This document shows positions 49,133-60,335 of a stretch of 64,000 bases of DNA, one piece after another. Where the stretch lies: positions 11,867,132 through 11,931,131 of the forward strand of contig NC_066838.1 of the NCBI RefSeq assembly GCF_001640805.2, in the 5' to 3' direction. Each line of letters begins with the position of its first letter. Within the stretch, counting starts at the first letter, position 1. The notes under the pieces were generated by a model that did no database searches, was not told the origin of the DNA, and saw only the letters and a list, made by a program, of their open reading frames with translations. The position numbers were made by a program, and so were the translations under genes. The DNA comes from Lates calcarifer (taxonomy: Eukaryota; Chordata; Actinopteri; Centropomidae).

Positions 49133-51671
49133 ATTTGTAAATTTAATATCTGTTTGTAACATAACTGTCAGCTAGAAAGAGACCCTCCTGGTTAAAGAGT
49201 GGAATATTACAAAAATGAAACAGGGCAGCAAACAGTACATTTAAAGAATTGTGTGAAATGTTTCTCGCTGAGCCTCTTCAACAATATACAGCACTATGTT
49301 GTTATAAATAACTGAGCAGAGGTCAGTGTTGGCAGAGTGAATGATTTTCTAAATCTCACTGTCCATGCACACAACTCTAATAACTGGTAACGATTATTTT
49401 TATCACTGTCTATAAAGATTTCTGCTATAGGAAGCTTGACCGCACAGGTCTTATATTGCAAACCATCCAGTGAAACATGAGATGCCTTCTCACCTACAGC
49501 ATGAATCTATTTGAGCGCTCAACCTCCGATACAGTCAAAGAGGTGTAGGACGATTCAAAAAAAGGCATCAGGAGGGTTTTATGCAAGCTGCACCGGTGGC
49601 AGATCTTTACTCATCTCAAGGCACGTTTGTGAGTCAGCTATCAGAACATGAAGTACCTGACGGCAGAACTAGTTCACCAGCTTCATCAGTATGTAGCCTG
49701 CAACTGCAACCACTGCTTGAGGACAGCATCCACCCACTGGTCCTCCACAGAAACTGCATCTCAGAGCAAGTGAGGAGCTGAGTGTCTGACGCAGCATGCG
49801 ATCATTCACCTTGGCTGCGTGTGCTGCTCGGACTTGCTGTGGTGCAGCTGTCCGCACGTAGCCCCCCTCCCCCACCACCACCACCACCACCACCCTCCAT
49901 CCCCCCACCCCATGGAGGCAGTGTGCTCTGCCAGCCATGGAGTGGGACGTACTATCGATCCTGCTGAAATGATGGTTTCTAAAAGGGAGGCAGTAAGCAT
50001 GTCTGTGCTCCCCTCCTCCACTGTGGAGGGGCCCTGAGATATCACCAAGCTCAGCACATTGCACCATCACGGGCATGGGAAAATGGGATTTTCACTGGGA
50101 GATGAGCTGAGGGGAAGGTAATTCAAGTCGCCAAGCTATGTTCCCCCACCAAGGATGTAAAGTGAGCCACATTACCTTCAGACGCCTCACACAGTGGACA
50201 AATAAGGTCATTTTAAATGTTCTATTAATTCCAGTCCTTGTCACAGAGAAATCAGATGCCATATGCACAAGTTCTGAAGTTAATAAGGAAGTGGAGAGGA
50301 GGAGGATGTTCACTGAACATTCAACCACTCATCTTTGCAGCCCTTGGTGCTTCAGAATGAGCGCATGTGCAACTGATATTGTGCGATTCTGCAGGGAATG
50401 AAATGCTATTCAGAATATGGATAAATTAATGAAGTGTGTGAGTTTTATGCAGACTGAGTGCAAGGCTCTGAACCTCAAGTAAGAGGTGTCTATTTCAGAG
50501 AATCCACTAGATGGCGACAGAGTTGTAGTATTTTCCAGTGCCCAGATACAGTATGGTCTGACTTAATGCAAGGTTGCAGATTCAGAGGAAATTCTAAGCA
50601 GGATTTGACAGTAGTCTGTGTTTAGTACAGAAAATGAAACAAAATATGGGTTTATAGTCACTACTGTGAAATAAATGTGTGTGTTTCCATTCTCATTCTG
50701 AATGGACCTTGTAGTCGTAATGGGGCTCCTGTTACTCAAGATGTTTGTTTGAAAGATGAGAAGTGACTGCATCAGTTTCCCGATGCATGAAGGTCATGTG
50801 CAGTGTGCATCATCCTTGTCAGTCCAAATTGTCAGTCGCCATACTTGACATTCCCCGTGGGTCAGTGTGTCAGTCAATGGAGTATGATTCTGACTTACTG
50901 AGCAGCAGGGATTGATGTTGAGGATCTCCATTCATCTTAACGTCACTCTCTGCTTTTTAAAAACCATGTCAGCGTGGGACTGAATGGCCTGAAGGTCAAG
51001 CTGAACAACAAAGTGCACCAGTGTTTCTGTGTGTGAGCAATCATGGCTCACTTGTGCTGTCAATATTGTCGTGCCTCTGCTGAAGTTGGCCATATGGGGG
51101 GTGTGTGTGTATGTGTGTGACAGTGAATTATCAATTATTGTTCCTTTTACCATCACACATTACATGCATACCCCCAGGGCAGACTGTTATAGCATGATCC
51201 TGTCCAAGAACACATTTCAACTGGATGTAAATACACAGCAAAACAGAAATATTCTATTTTTGGCATAGATGTTGCAAAGACACCAAGTACTCACTGTGAA
51301 TGTAAACCCATCAGAGAGTACCACAGACGAGGTATAAACCTAAAGCAGTTTTTTAATAGTTTAACTATTAATTAATGTAGAACTGCCTGCCTTACTGTAA
51401 AACTTAGAAATATGTGAATGAACAGCAGATGTGTGATGTCCTACCTGACTTGAACAGCATGTGAGCCCAGTGTAGTGTAGTGTAGTGCAGTGTCTGCAGT
51501 TGAGATTACACATTTAAAAAATCCTGTGGACTGAAGTTAGTTTTATATTGGAGAGTGGCTGTTGACTGGATATTTTAGTCCATCTTCAACAACGTGTTTA
51601 ATTTTATTCATGGATAAACAAATTACGACTATTATATCTTTCTTTTTTTTAGTATTAATATGTTAAGATTA

Positions 51672-51672
<1 letters not shown>

Positions 51673-51703
<31 letters not shown>
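51673..51703. repeat. GT microsatellite
   Basis: About fifteen uninterrupted GT units. Confidence 0.9.
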
Positions 51704-51704
<1 letters not shown>

Positions 51705-52048
51705 TGTGTGTAATTCTGTATTTACCTAAATATTTTTTATAAAATCAACAGTTTTGAAAATAATTAGATATTTAAGAAACACATTTTCTATGTACCAACA
51801 ACCTCATATTTTAAATTTAACTTAGCTGTCACAAGTGTTTTTAAGGTGACAAAAACACAAATATATGTTGAAATATATTTAGAAACATTCAATCAATATA
51901 TATCAAATCAGAAGTACTAGTGAATATCAAATATAGAAGGTTTGAATGTGACTTAGGTCTCATAAAAGAAAATTAAAGATTGGTTTCAGATTTATGGAAT
52001 ACAAGTTCAATCTATATTTCAACTGTGAAATTTAAATTTGTTTATTGT

Positions 52049-52262
52049 AGGGCTGCAACTAATGATTGTTTTTTTTTTTATTATTCGTTAACCTTTTGGT
52101 TTTTTATTTATTTATTTGTGTGTGTGTCTAACATACAGTAAAAATAATGAAATTGTCTATTACAGTTTCTCTGTGTCAAAGGTGATGTCTCCAAATGTCT
52201 TGTTTTGTTCAACCAAAAGTCCACAACTCAAAGATATTTAGTTTACTGTTTGTCTGACAAAG
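52049..52262 (+). repeat. 'agggctgcaactaatgatt' element, copy 4
   Basis: The copy begins 'agggctgcaactaatgattg' and continues to 'ccaaatgtcttgttttgttc' and 'ccacaactcaaagatattta'. It stops at about two thirds of the usual length, so it is 3'-truncated. Confidence 0.65.
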
Positions 52263-52429
52263 TCGTGTTTTAAGTTAGATAATTTCAGATGTGTGCACCA
52301 CTGCACTTGTACATGTCTCATGAATAAAATTATAACACAAAAGCCGCATAAACTGCAATGCCAATATGAAGCCAACTTTGCTGTAGCTGCTGACCGTCAT
52401 TAGGGAGGTCCTAATCTACCATAGCAGCT

Positions 52430-53045
52430 GGGAGCATTTTACCACGTGACGCGAGAGATGTTAGAGAGCAGCCATCATCATTTCACCTAATTCATGTCCA
52501 GCTTGAAATGGTAAAAGCTCAGACCACAAGGAAACAGAAAACTACGATGGAGTAAGTGAAGACCCTGAAGCCTTACCCCGTGTCGTCCACCTTGCTGTTT
52601 GACTGCCTCAAAAAGGTCTGTTTGCTGTGTGCCTTTCTTCCTCCTCTCCCCCCGTTTTCTGCTCATATGGTGGCTGCCGACGCGCTTGTTTCGGTTTCAG
52701 TGTTCCTCTTTACATCACATTTACATGTTCGATATCGAAAACAAAGCTCGTAAATTCCCGTCACTCCCCAAACGTCCAGTTTTTAAAAGGACTAATGAGG
52801 TGTTTCGTCTTCGCCCCTCGCTAACATGAGCCATGTTTTGTAGCTGTTTATGCTAACGCCGACGGTTTGTGCCTCTTGTTGTGTAACAAACGTTTCGAAC
52901 GCGGCCGAGTCTCAGGTAAACAGAAACAACGCTGAAAATCAACGGTTCGTAACGTCCGTTTCACGCGCTCCTTTAGCCTGTGGTCGCGCGTGGAATCTCG
53001 TCGAACCTGGACCACACGGCTGCTTGGCCCACGAGAGCATATGAG
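52430..53045 (+). promoter_or_regulatory. CpG-rich probable spsb1 promoter and untranslated first exon
   Basis: CpG density rises sharply here against AT-rich flanks, especially 52,670-53,035. An E-box 'ccacgtgacgcg' lies near 52,442. A splice donor (CTCAG then GTAAAC) ends a possible non-coding exon at 52915. The next recognised exon on this strand is spsb1 exon 2 at about 57,160, giving a first intron of about 4.2 kb. Human SPSB1 also starts with a non-coding exon. The link to spsb1 is by position only. Confidence 0.45.
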
Positions 53046-53225
53046 AAGATTAGGCTGCTTTTACATTAGCTAGCATGACAAGCTGTTACGGTTTAACTGT
53101 CCAGAAGGCCGACTTCCACTCAGTTCCCACAGTATTATGGATAACTACTTAAACTAAAGCACATTAATAGAACAGTGAATACATTTTACTGTAACAAAGC
53201 TTGTGATAGGTTCATTGCTGTTACA

Positions 53226-53415
53226 GCCGTTGTATAGAGGTGTTGATTCAACTTTATGGTCATTATTAGGGCTGTATATAATGGACTCTTGAGAGATATT
53301 GAAAGTGCTTTGAATATCTGGTCTAAATGGGATGCATTCAGAGGTGTTTATGATATTTTGTCCATCCCAATTATGCCAGAGAGAGTCGGCCAAATATTAG
53401 GTACACCTCAGTCCT
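53226..53415 (+). repeat. 'aatattaggtacacc' repeat, 3' portion
   Basis: It starts 'tagaggtgttgattcaactt' and ends 'ccaaatattaggtacacctc'. It is the complementary half of the family seen at 12,727-12,868. Confidence 0.6.
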
Positions 53416-56400
53416 ACACGTTACACATCCTCAGCATCACAAACTACAGTCTCTAAAATATCAATAAAGTGGAGACAATAAAAACTGAACTTTAACTCTC
53501 AAATTAAGATTTATTGCAGAGCTGTTGTGTTTAGTTAAGTGTCCCTAATAAACTGGAACAGAATTACATCTAAGAAAAGGAATTTGAACAAAGGAAAAAT
53601 GTCATGAAGCTAAAACGCTGTTCAGTTTTAATTTAAGCAGAGCACAAGTCACAGAAAAGTCACAGACTACATTTATATTCAGCAGCCACATAATGCATAA
53701 CACATTCAAGTGTTGTATCCATACAATGGATGACTTTGTCTTTGGTAAATCTTGAGCTGTATGTACTCAGAAGGTCAACAAACAGGCTAGGACTTAAGTT
53801 CAGGTGGGCCTGGTCTAAATTGGACCTTACAATAGAGACAAGTGTTTCCTTGGCCCAGCAAATCCAGTGAGCCCTTCTCTTGCATTTTAATCAGCTCCAA
53901 ACCAACCCAGGGGCCCAGGAACCCCAAAGAGCCCAGGCCAGGATCCCAGCTCAGATATATCCCCCACAAGCCACCTTTTATGCTACTAATGGATATGTTT
54001 GTTTTGAAGTCCAAGGTAAATGTGGGAAGACCTTTTATTGTTCTGTTAGTTTAGATTTAGTTGTGCATGTTGTAAGGTGGCCCTATGCCATGGAGAGAGG
54101 GAATGGTAAACTCCTGACTCAAAGAGTGTGCAAATTAACATGTTTCACTCTTCCTGAATGCTGGACAGGCATTGAAAAAGAGATTGTTTACATTCAGATG
54201 CTGGCCACCCGCTGCTTGCTTTTTCTTCCCTCCTGTTTTCCAATCACTGAGGAGACATGACCCATTTAAATGGTTGTTTACTTGCATTAGAAGAAGAGCC
54301 AAAGCACTTCTCAATGAACTCTTGTCTACAATTCAATTAGAGTGGCCTTCCCAGCACCACAGTTTTCCACATTACACAATGCTCTCCACAGGCTCACTGC
54401 AACACAGCCCGAAATACTGAGACCAAAGAGCAGCAATAGTCACACCTGTGGCTGCTAAAAGTCACACCATGTCTTTGGGATATTGATCCTTAATTCAGAG
54501 TGTGGGGTATTAGGCCAAATAGAGTTTTCACTATAAAAGAAAGGCCTGACTACTGACCTTAAGTAGTCCTGTTGGCATTAAATTAAAGCTTCAAATGAAA
54601 TGAATAATGTAAAAAAATTAGCTATGAGATTTTGTCAGGCTTTTCAGTGATAAACTGTATAAGTGCCCCATCACAGCTGTGGTCTATTTGTAATGGAGTT
54701 TTTGAAGTAAAGCACAGCAGGTGTTCATCAGGCTTTTATTGTCAAGTTTATGCGTTCCTGAAACCGTTTCTGCCTCAAAAGAGCTGTGTGTCTCTCAAAC
54801 ACGTCAGAACTTTTTTTTTATTTTTTTAAGCCAGACATTTTTATTACTGCTTTTCCTGTTGCCCTCTGACTAGACAACCATATAATAGGAAATGGCTGGA
54901 GTTTTTCCCCTCTTTTTTTCCCTATTTTTGGAGTTTGTGGGAATATTTCACTTTCAGAATAGCTGAGTAATGTTTCAGCCCATGGAGGATCAGGGATATG
55001 CTTTTTTGCTCCTTGGTGCTGCTTTTTATGTTCGTTAGTTTTCGTACACTATTGGCTTTTAAACCAACATCATAACGTCATAGCACCAAAAAACTGTCCA
55101 AATTTTTTGCACCCTTCACCATCATATTTTACTCCTGAATTTTTATCATTTGACCAAGTAAGGTTCATTCTAATTGTATTGGGTACACATTAAAAAATAG
55201 CATGACATAGTTTTGGTCTGGAGATATTGAGGCACTAGAAAAAGCCATCTGTCAGGATGTCAGACACTTTATGTTCTAGCTGCGTGATAAGTGGTCAAAA
55301 TTGGCAACGTCATGGCATCACAGATTCTTGGATTGACTCTGCTTTATCAACAAAAGCTGGAGACGTAATGTGCAAAATTGAGGACAACTAATCAAATAAG
55401 GTTTTGGTGTTTTTTCATGTTGTTTGTGCAGCTTAATCCTAAATGAGTCCTTTAGCTAAAGGAGGACATAATAACACGGGTGTTTTCCATTTATACAATC
55501 AGATCTCTGTACACTGTATGGATCTGATTGTTCTCATAAACTGCTCAGGAACTTATAAGGATGTCTAGATCAAGATAGGCTGTTGCTCTTCTATGGATCG
55601 GGTACATTGGGATTAATATGGAAATGTATCGCAGTGTATCACTGACATGTCATATGGTCTTTTGTAGGTCTACAGCTGTTTTCCTAAGACAGGAACACAC
55701 TGTTCAAATTTGGTCACCAGTATTTTTAGTTGACTTCTTGATAACATGGTGTCTCCAAGTGCACGTCTGTAAAATTCTAATCATGCAAATGGATTAAAAC
55801 AGAATTCATCCAAACATAGCTTTGAAGCACATCAAGAGCTTTATTTCAAAATGTGACCTCTGTTGCATAATGTGTGTTGTCCTTACTGTAGGTCAATTAT
55901 CATCATGAAGGCACAGTTCAACAAATGTTGGGTGTGTTTGCTGTGCTCTGTAATTGTTAAATATAAAGATTTAAGCAGGTATCTTCCTAACTGTGCTTGC
56001 TGACATTGTAAGGAATATATATATATTACTACTACTACTGCAGTGAAATCAATGGCCTACAAACCAAAGCATTTAACCATGCAGATGCATAAATCATTAA
56101 AACACAGTATTGGCATAAAGCAGTTCTGCTTAGTGACTTCATCAGTGATTTGCAACATTGCCTATAATCAACCAGTATGATCAGACACATTTAAAGTGGT
56201 AACTACCATGGTGTAAATGGTATAGAAAAATCTCTTGACAGCGGGCAAATTCATATAGTCTCATGGTATATACTGTTACACTGCCAAAACCCAGTTAGCA
56301 ATTTGTTTACAAAGACTGTGTGTACACAGCAGCTAAAATCTGTCAGTTATTAAATGCTGAACTGCAGCTTTACAATCTGACAGTGTAACTAGGCCAGTCT

Positions 56401-57159
56401 ATTCACTGTTAATAGTTCCATCCATTATATGTAATCTTTTCAATCTAGAAAGTACATTTGTGACCGTTGACTGGCAGAAACTTGTTGGTCTCGTCTGTCT
56501 TGGTTGACTCAACATGTTAGTGAATTGGCAGGGAGGAAAAACAAGGCCATACAGTCTTGATCTACTGAATCCACTGTTTGACTGCTACAGACTTTGATTA
56601 AGTTGAAGTGGTTGTGGGTCAGTATATCACAATGATAGTAGGCATCCTTACTGTAGGAAATGAGGCCATGGTCAGTAGATTTGTGCTTCCTGTTGCTGTT
56701 TAATTCTAATGTTATCAGTGTAAGTTGGTATTTAGCTTTACATCTCAGATTTCTTAGGTCATGGGACTCTGCTTTCTTTATGTTTTTATACACAAGCATC
56801 CCATGAGAACAAAGCCACTTTTGATGCTGCTCGACAGCCCTGCAGCTAATATCAGTTGCTGTCCACTGATTACCAAGTGAATCGGGTTAAAACATTGAGT
56901 GAATTTCCTGTTAAATGTAAATAGGCATTGTGACATTTACAGGAAGTGCTCTATGATGTAATTACAGCAGATGTTTTCTTGTCATCACTGGGCGTGGTGG
57001 TGTGATAAGGATGGACTTACAATATGTCTAATGTTTAGCTTGTTGTTTTGTAGGATCTGATGTTAATGTATCCTGGTACAAACAAAATGATGGCTAATTA
57101 GATAAGTGAATAATTAACTTGTTTGTCTTTTCTGCCTTCATCTCTTCTAATCTCTCCAG
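53416..57159. other. Probable spsb1 first intron
   Basis: No coding exon was recognised. Sequence at 53,760-54,450 is compositionally balanced and non-repetitive, unlike most intergenic DNA here, and is a candidate enhancer block. Sequence at 54,450-57,150 is AT-rich with no recognised repeat beyond short ATAT and ACT runs near 56,015-56,040. Confidence 0.45.
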
Positions 57160-57365
57160 GTAGGCTTCCAAACAACACCTGGTCTGACCTTGGCTGTCTG
57201 CATCGAGTGGCAGAGGAGCAGAAACCTGCCTCTGGGGTTGCAGGAGCACAGTGGAGGAGAGGGTCTGAGGCTGATTACTCCCCCCATAAGTCTTTGAGGA
57301 GGGGGGAGGAGGAGGAGGAGGCGGAGGAGGAGGGGGAATAAGGAGCTGCTGTAACGACCCCGAGC
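57160..57365 (+). promoter_or_regulatory. spsb1 5' untranslated segment of exon 2
   Basis: A pyrimidine-rich acceptor ('ctaatctctccag') ends at 57159. The following 206 bases run to the start codon with no upstream ATG and include a GGA/GAG run at about 57,298-57,335. Confidence 0.6.
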
Positions 57366-60335
57366 ATGGGGCAAAAAGTCCCAGGTGGCATCAAAACCAT
57401 TGATATGCGGGATCCGGCATTCAGCCCCCTGAAGCTGGAGCTACAGGCCCTGAGTCACACCAAGCCGTCTCGACTGGATCTGCTGCTGGACATGCCACCT
57501 GCCAGCCTGGATGTCCAGGTCCAGCACTCATGGAACAACGATGACCGCTCCCTCAACATCTTTGTCAAGGACGACAACAAGCTGGTGTTCCATAGGCACC
57601 CTGTGGCGCAGAGCACGGACGCCATCCGGGGCCGTGTTGGCTACACAAGGGGACTGCACGTGTGGGAGATCAGCTGGGCCATGCGTCAGAGGGGTACACA
57701 TGCTGTGGTCGGGGTGGCTACAGGCGACGCCCCGCTGCACTCTGTTGGCTACACAGCTTTGGTAGGAAGCAACGCTGAGTCCTGGGGCTGGGACCTGTGC
57801 AGGAGTAAACTCTACCATGACGGCAAGAACCACCCAGGAAAAACCTATCCAGCCTTCCTCGAGCCAGACGACACCTTCATAATACCAGACTCTCTCTTAG
57901 TAGTCTTGGACATGGATGAGGGGACTCTGGGTTACATAGTGGACGGACATTATCTAGGGGTGGCGTTCAGAGGACTTAAGGGCAGGAAGCTGTACCCGGT
58001 GGTGAGCGCCGTGTGGGGACACTGTGAAATACGAATCCGGTACATAAATGGTCTCGATCGTAAGTATAAAATTTTAAACTTTAAAATTTCTCTTGGTTAT
58101 TCTTTTCTCTCCTAAATGACAGTGTTGTGTGATCTGTCATGATGTCTTGTGTACACCTCTTGCATAACCAGAGCATTTATTGATGCAATAAACAAGGGCG
58201 TGACAGTTGAGGGCTTGTCATACTAAACAGGCCATATTACTGCAGATGGGGTTATTATAGGGCAGCATTATTGTCTGACTTGCCTCGATATGTCTGCCTG
58301 TGTAGTATTATGTAGAGCAGTACATGTGATAACATGACTGATTTGTATTCTCGCTTCACCTTCCAGATTACATAGAAATTAATATTTAACTGTATCCCTT
58401 CCAGGCTTTTTCCTGTGTCCTGCTTTTAGGAAAGAGTTAACAGAGTAAAGATAAGATCTCACCACAACCTTCTGCCATTCTTTTTGTCATTAACTATACT
58501 TTGTCAGGCTGTGGTGCCTCCCTCATAGACTCAAGTGTTTATCACTTTAAAACATCCAGTGCTACTGAATAGTCATGTACCAAAAACAAGCTGCTTGTTT
58601 CCCCCCCCAGACAAATGTAAAATGATTCCAATTGGATTAATCCCAATTATTCCATGGTGAAGGGGTCATGAGCTTTCAATGAGGAAACATAGGTGCTTAT
58701 CAAAACATGTTGTACAACCCACATGTCCCAAGTGCTCTGTGCTCATTAGATTTTTATGTTCGTCTTTTCCTCAGATCCTTCGACCTAAACTAGGTCGAAG
58801 GATCTGAGGAAAAGAAGCGCTACAGATGCAGTGATATGCATAAAAACCAGTTTGAATTTCATGTGACATCGCTCTGACTGTTGGATGTGGAGCAGTGAAA
58901 TCCCTGATCTTGTGCACTGACATTAAACTCACCCAGTCTCACAGCATGTAGATCATGTTGTGGCTGTTTGGATCCAGTACACAGTGTTGGTATTGCAGCT
59001 AAAGAATATTTTTTCCTTGATGGCTCAGTCCTTACATCTACAAAGATATGTGTATTTAATGTCAATACTTTTTGAAGACAGAACAAGAATTTGTAGCATT
59101 AGTACTGAACTTTGGCACCGAATATTTTGTCAGGTTCTTTCTTTTTTGTTTGTTCTTTGAGCAAATATTTCCTTATTTAAATCCCAATTTAAAAAAAATT
59201 ATTTTAGACATTATTTTAAATTGTTGTATGGCTACATATCGTATTCGCACTGCTGTTGAAATTTTTCAAGATGCCCAACTCTAAAGATCCATCACATTAA
59301 GACACGCAGTCAAAAAACTAAAGTTATACAAATATTATACAAATGAGAAAGAGATTTCTCACTGAATAAAAGATTTTATCAAGTAGCTGATTGGTCAGGC
59401 AGTACTAGCCAACAAATCACCAAAGCGTTATACCTTATCATTTGATCCATGTAAACTACAACACAGACACTGACTGAGTTTCAGTTCTTCTGCCAAGGAG
59501 GTTACGTGTTTATTTATTTATCAGCAGGATTACACAAAAAGTACTGGATGTAGGATGGGCCATGGGCCAGGGAAGAACCCATTAAATTTTGGCATCAATC
59601 CGGTTAAAGGGGCCATTTTCAACATTTTGGCCTTGGTGGAGGAATGTGCTCTACTGTGTGCCATTCTGGTTTATTAGTTTGATGCTCTCTCTAGTCCATA
59701 CTCAGGGTAGTATGGAGAACCTAACTGCAGAACCCATGTGTTAATGCCACCATGAGGAATATTTGTCTATTTCAAAACTTCAGAGTGGATTTCATAACAT
59801 TATGAACCTAATTTTTTCATTTTTATTTCTAAAAGCACAAAACAGCTCAAATTTCATATAACATCAACTAATGACAATATGAATGGAAGGAAAAGATTTT
59901 ATAATTTTAGTTCATCTTTATCAAACACAGTAATGGCTCAACAGCCTACTAAAACTCATTATGTTCTCCAACAAATGATAAGGGTTATAATGCTGTTCAG
60001 TTCTCTTTTTTTAGAGCAGGTCATGGCCCCGGTGCTTACTCAATTTCATGTGAATGTCTATCCATTTAATAGACACAACCCATTACACACAGCCTCTCAG
60101 ATATGAATTGAAGATACAAGCGCACACACTCTTGAAATAACGTTCTGCATTTGCAAATGCATAAAAATGCTCTTCCTCATGCCTCTCCCTGTCTTGTCTC
60201 CCTCCAGCTGAACCCCTCTCTCTGATGGACCTGTGTAGGCGTTCGGTGAGGGTGGCATTAGGAAGAGACCGTCTGAGTGAAATCCATAGACTGCCCCTGC
60301 CGGCCTCTCTCAAGAACTACCTGCTCTACCAATGA
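57366..60335 (+). CDS. spsb1: SPRY domain and SOCS box protein 1
   Basis: Substrate adaptor of an Elongin B/C-Cullin 5 ubiquitin ligase; mammalian SPSB1 targets inducible nitric oxide synthase, among others. Two coding exons, 57366-58059 and 60208-60335, join in phase (GLD, then a split proline codon, then EPLSLMDLC) to give 273 residues, the same as human. It starts [17 protein letters not shown]. The B30.2/SPRY domain spans about 54-231, with '[15 protein letters not shown]', '[13 protein letters not shown]', '[19 protein letters not shown]', 'ESWGWDL' and '[18 protein letters not shown]'. The SOCS box (about 235-273) is '[18 protein letters not shown]', then '[14 protein letters not shown]'. 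All recognisable binding-loop text is intact. The intron (58060-60207) has a GTAAGT donor and a 'cctccag' acceptor and contains a perfect foldback. Confidence 0.97.
58763..58815. repeat. Perfect 25-bp inverted repeat with a 3-base loop
   Basis: The left arm (58763-58787, ending 'cttcgaccta') and right arm (58791-58815, starting 'taggtcgaag') are exact complements around 'aac'. No mismatch occurs over 25 bp. It is not a microsatellite palindrome, because the arms are of mixed base composition. It lies in the spsb1 coding intron. Confidence 0.95.
59485..59690 (+). repeat. 'ccaaggaggttacgtg' interspersed repeat
   Basis: The copy runs from 'tgccaaggaggttacgtgtt' through 'cagcaggattacacaaaaag', 'gatgggccatgggccaggga' and 'agaacccattaaattttggc' to 'ttggtggaggaatgtgctct'. 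This phrase order is that of a very common teleost non-coding repeat. It lies in the spsb1 coding intron, about 520 bp before the last exon. Confidence 0.7.

Larger units (their letters stand above)
47834..52430. other. Intergenic sequence upstream of the spsb1 promoter
   Basis: No exon with a recognised product was seen. The interval holds a MITE-like copy (48.77-49.13 kb), a CAC triplet run at 49,871-49,894, a GT microsatellite at 51,673-51,703 and a partial MITE-like copy at 52.05 kb. Open frames near 49.6-50.0 kb have mixed composition but match nothing recognisable. Confidence 0.5.

Noticed and set aside
49581..50076. Open frames of 66-135 codons around 49.6-50.1 kb
   Set aside because: No recognised domain, and the CAC triplet run inflates several frames. 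No matching splice partners were found.
52556..52829. Overlapping 65-76 codon frames in the CpG-rich segment
   Set aside because: All three plus-strand frames are open by composition. The segment is better explained as promoter and untranslated exon.
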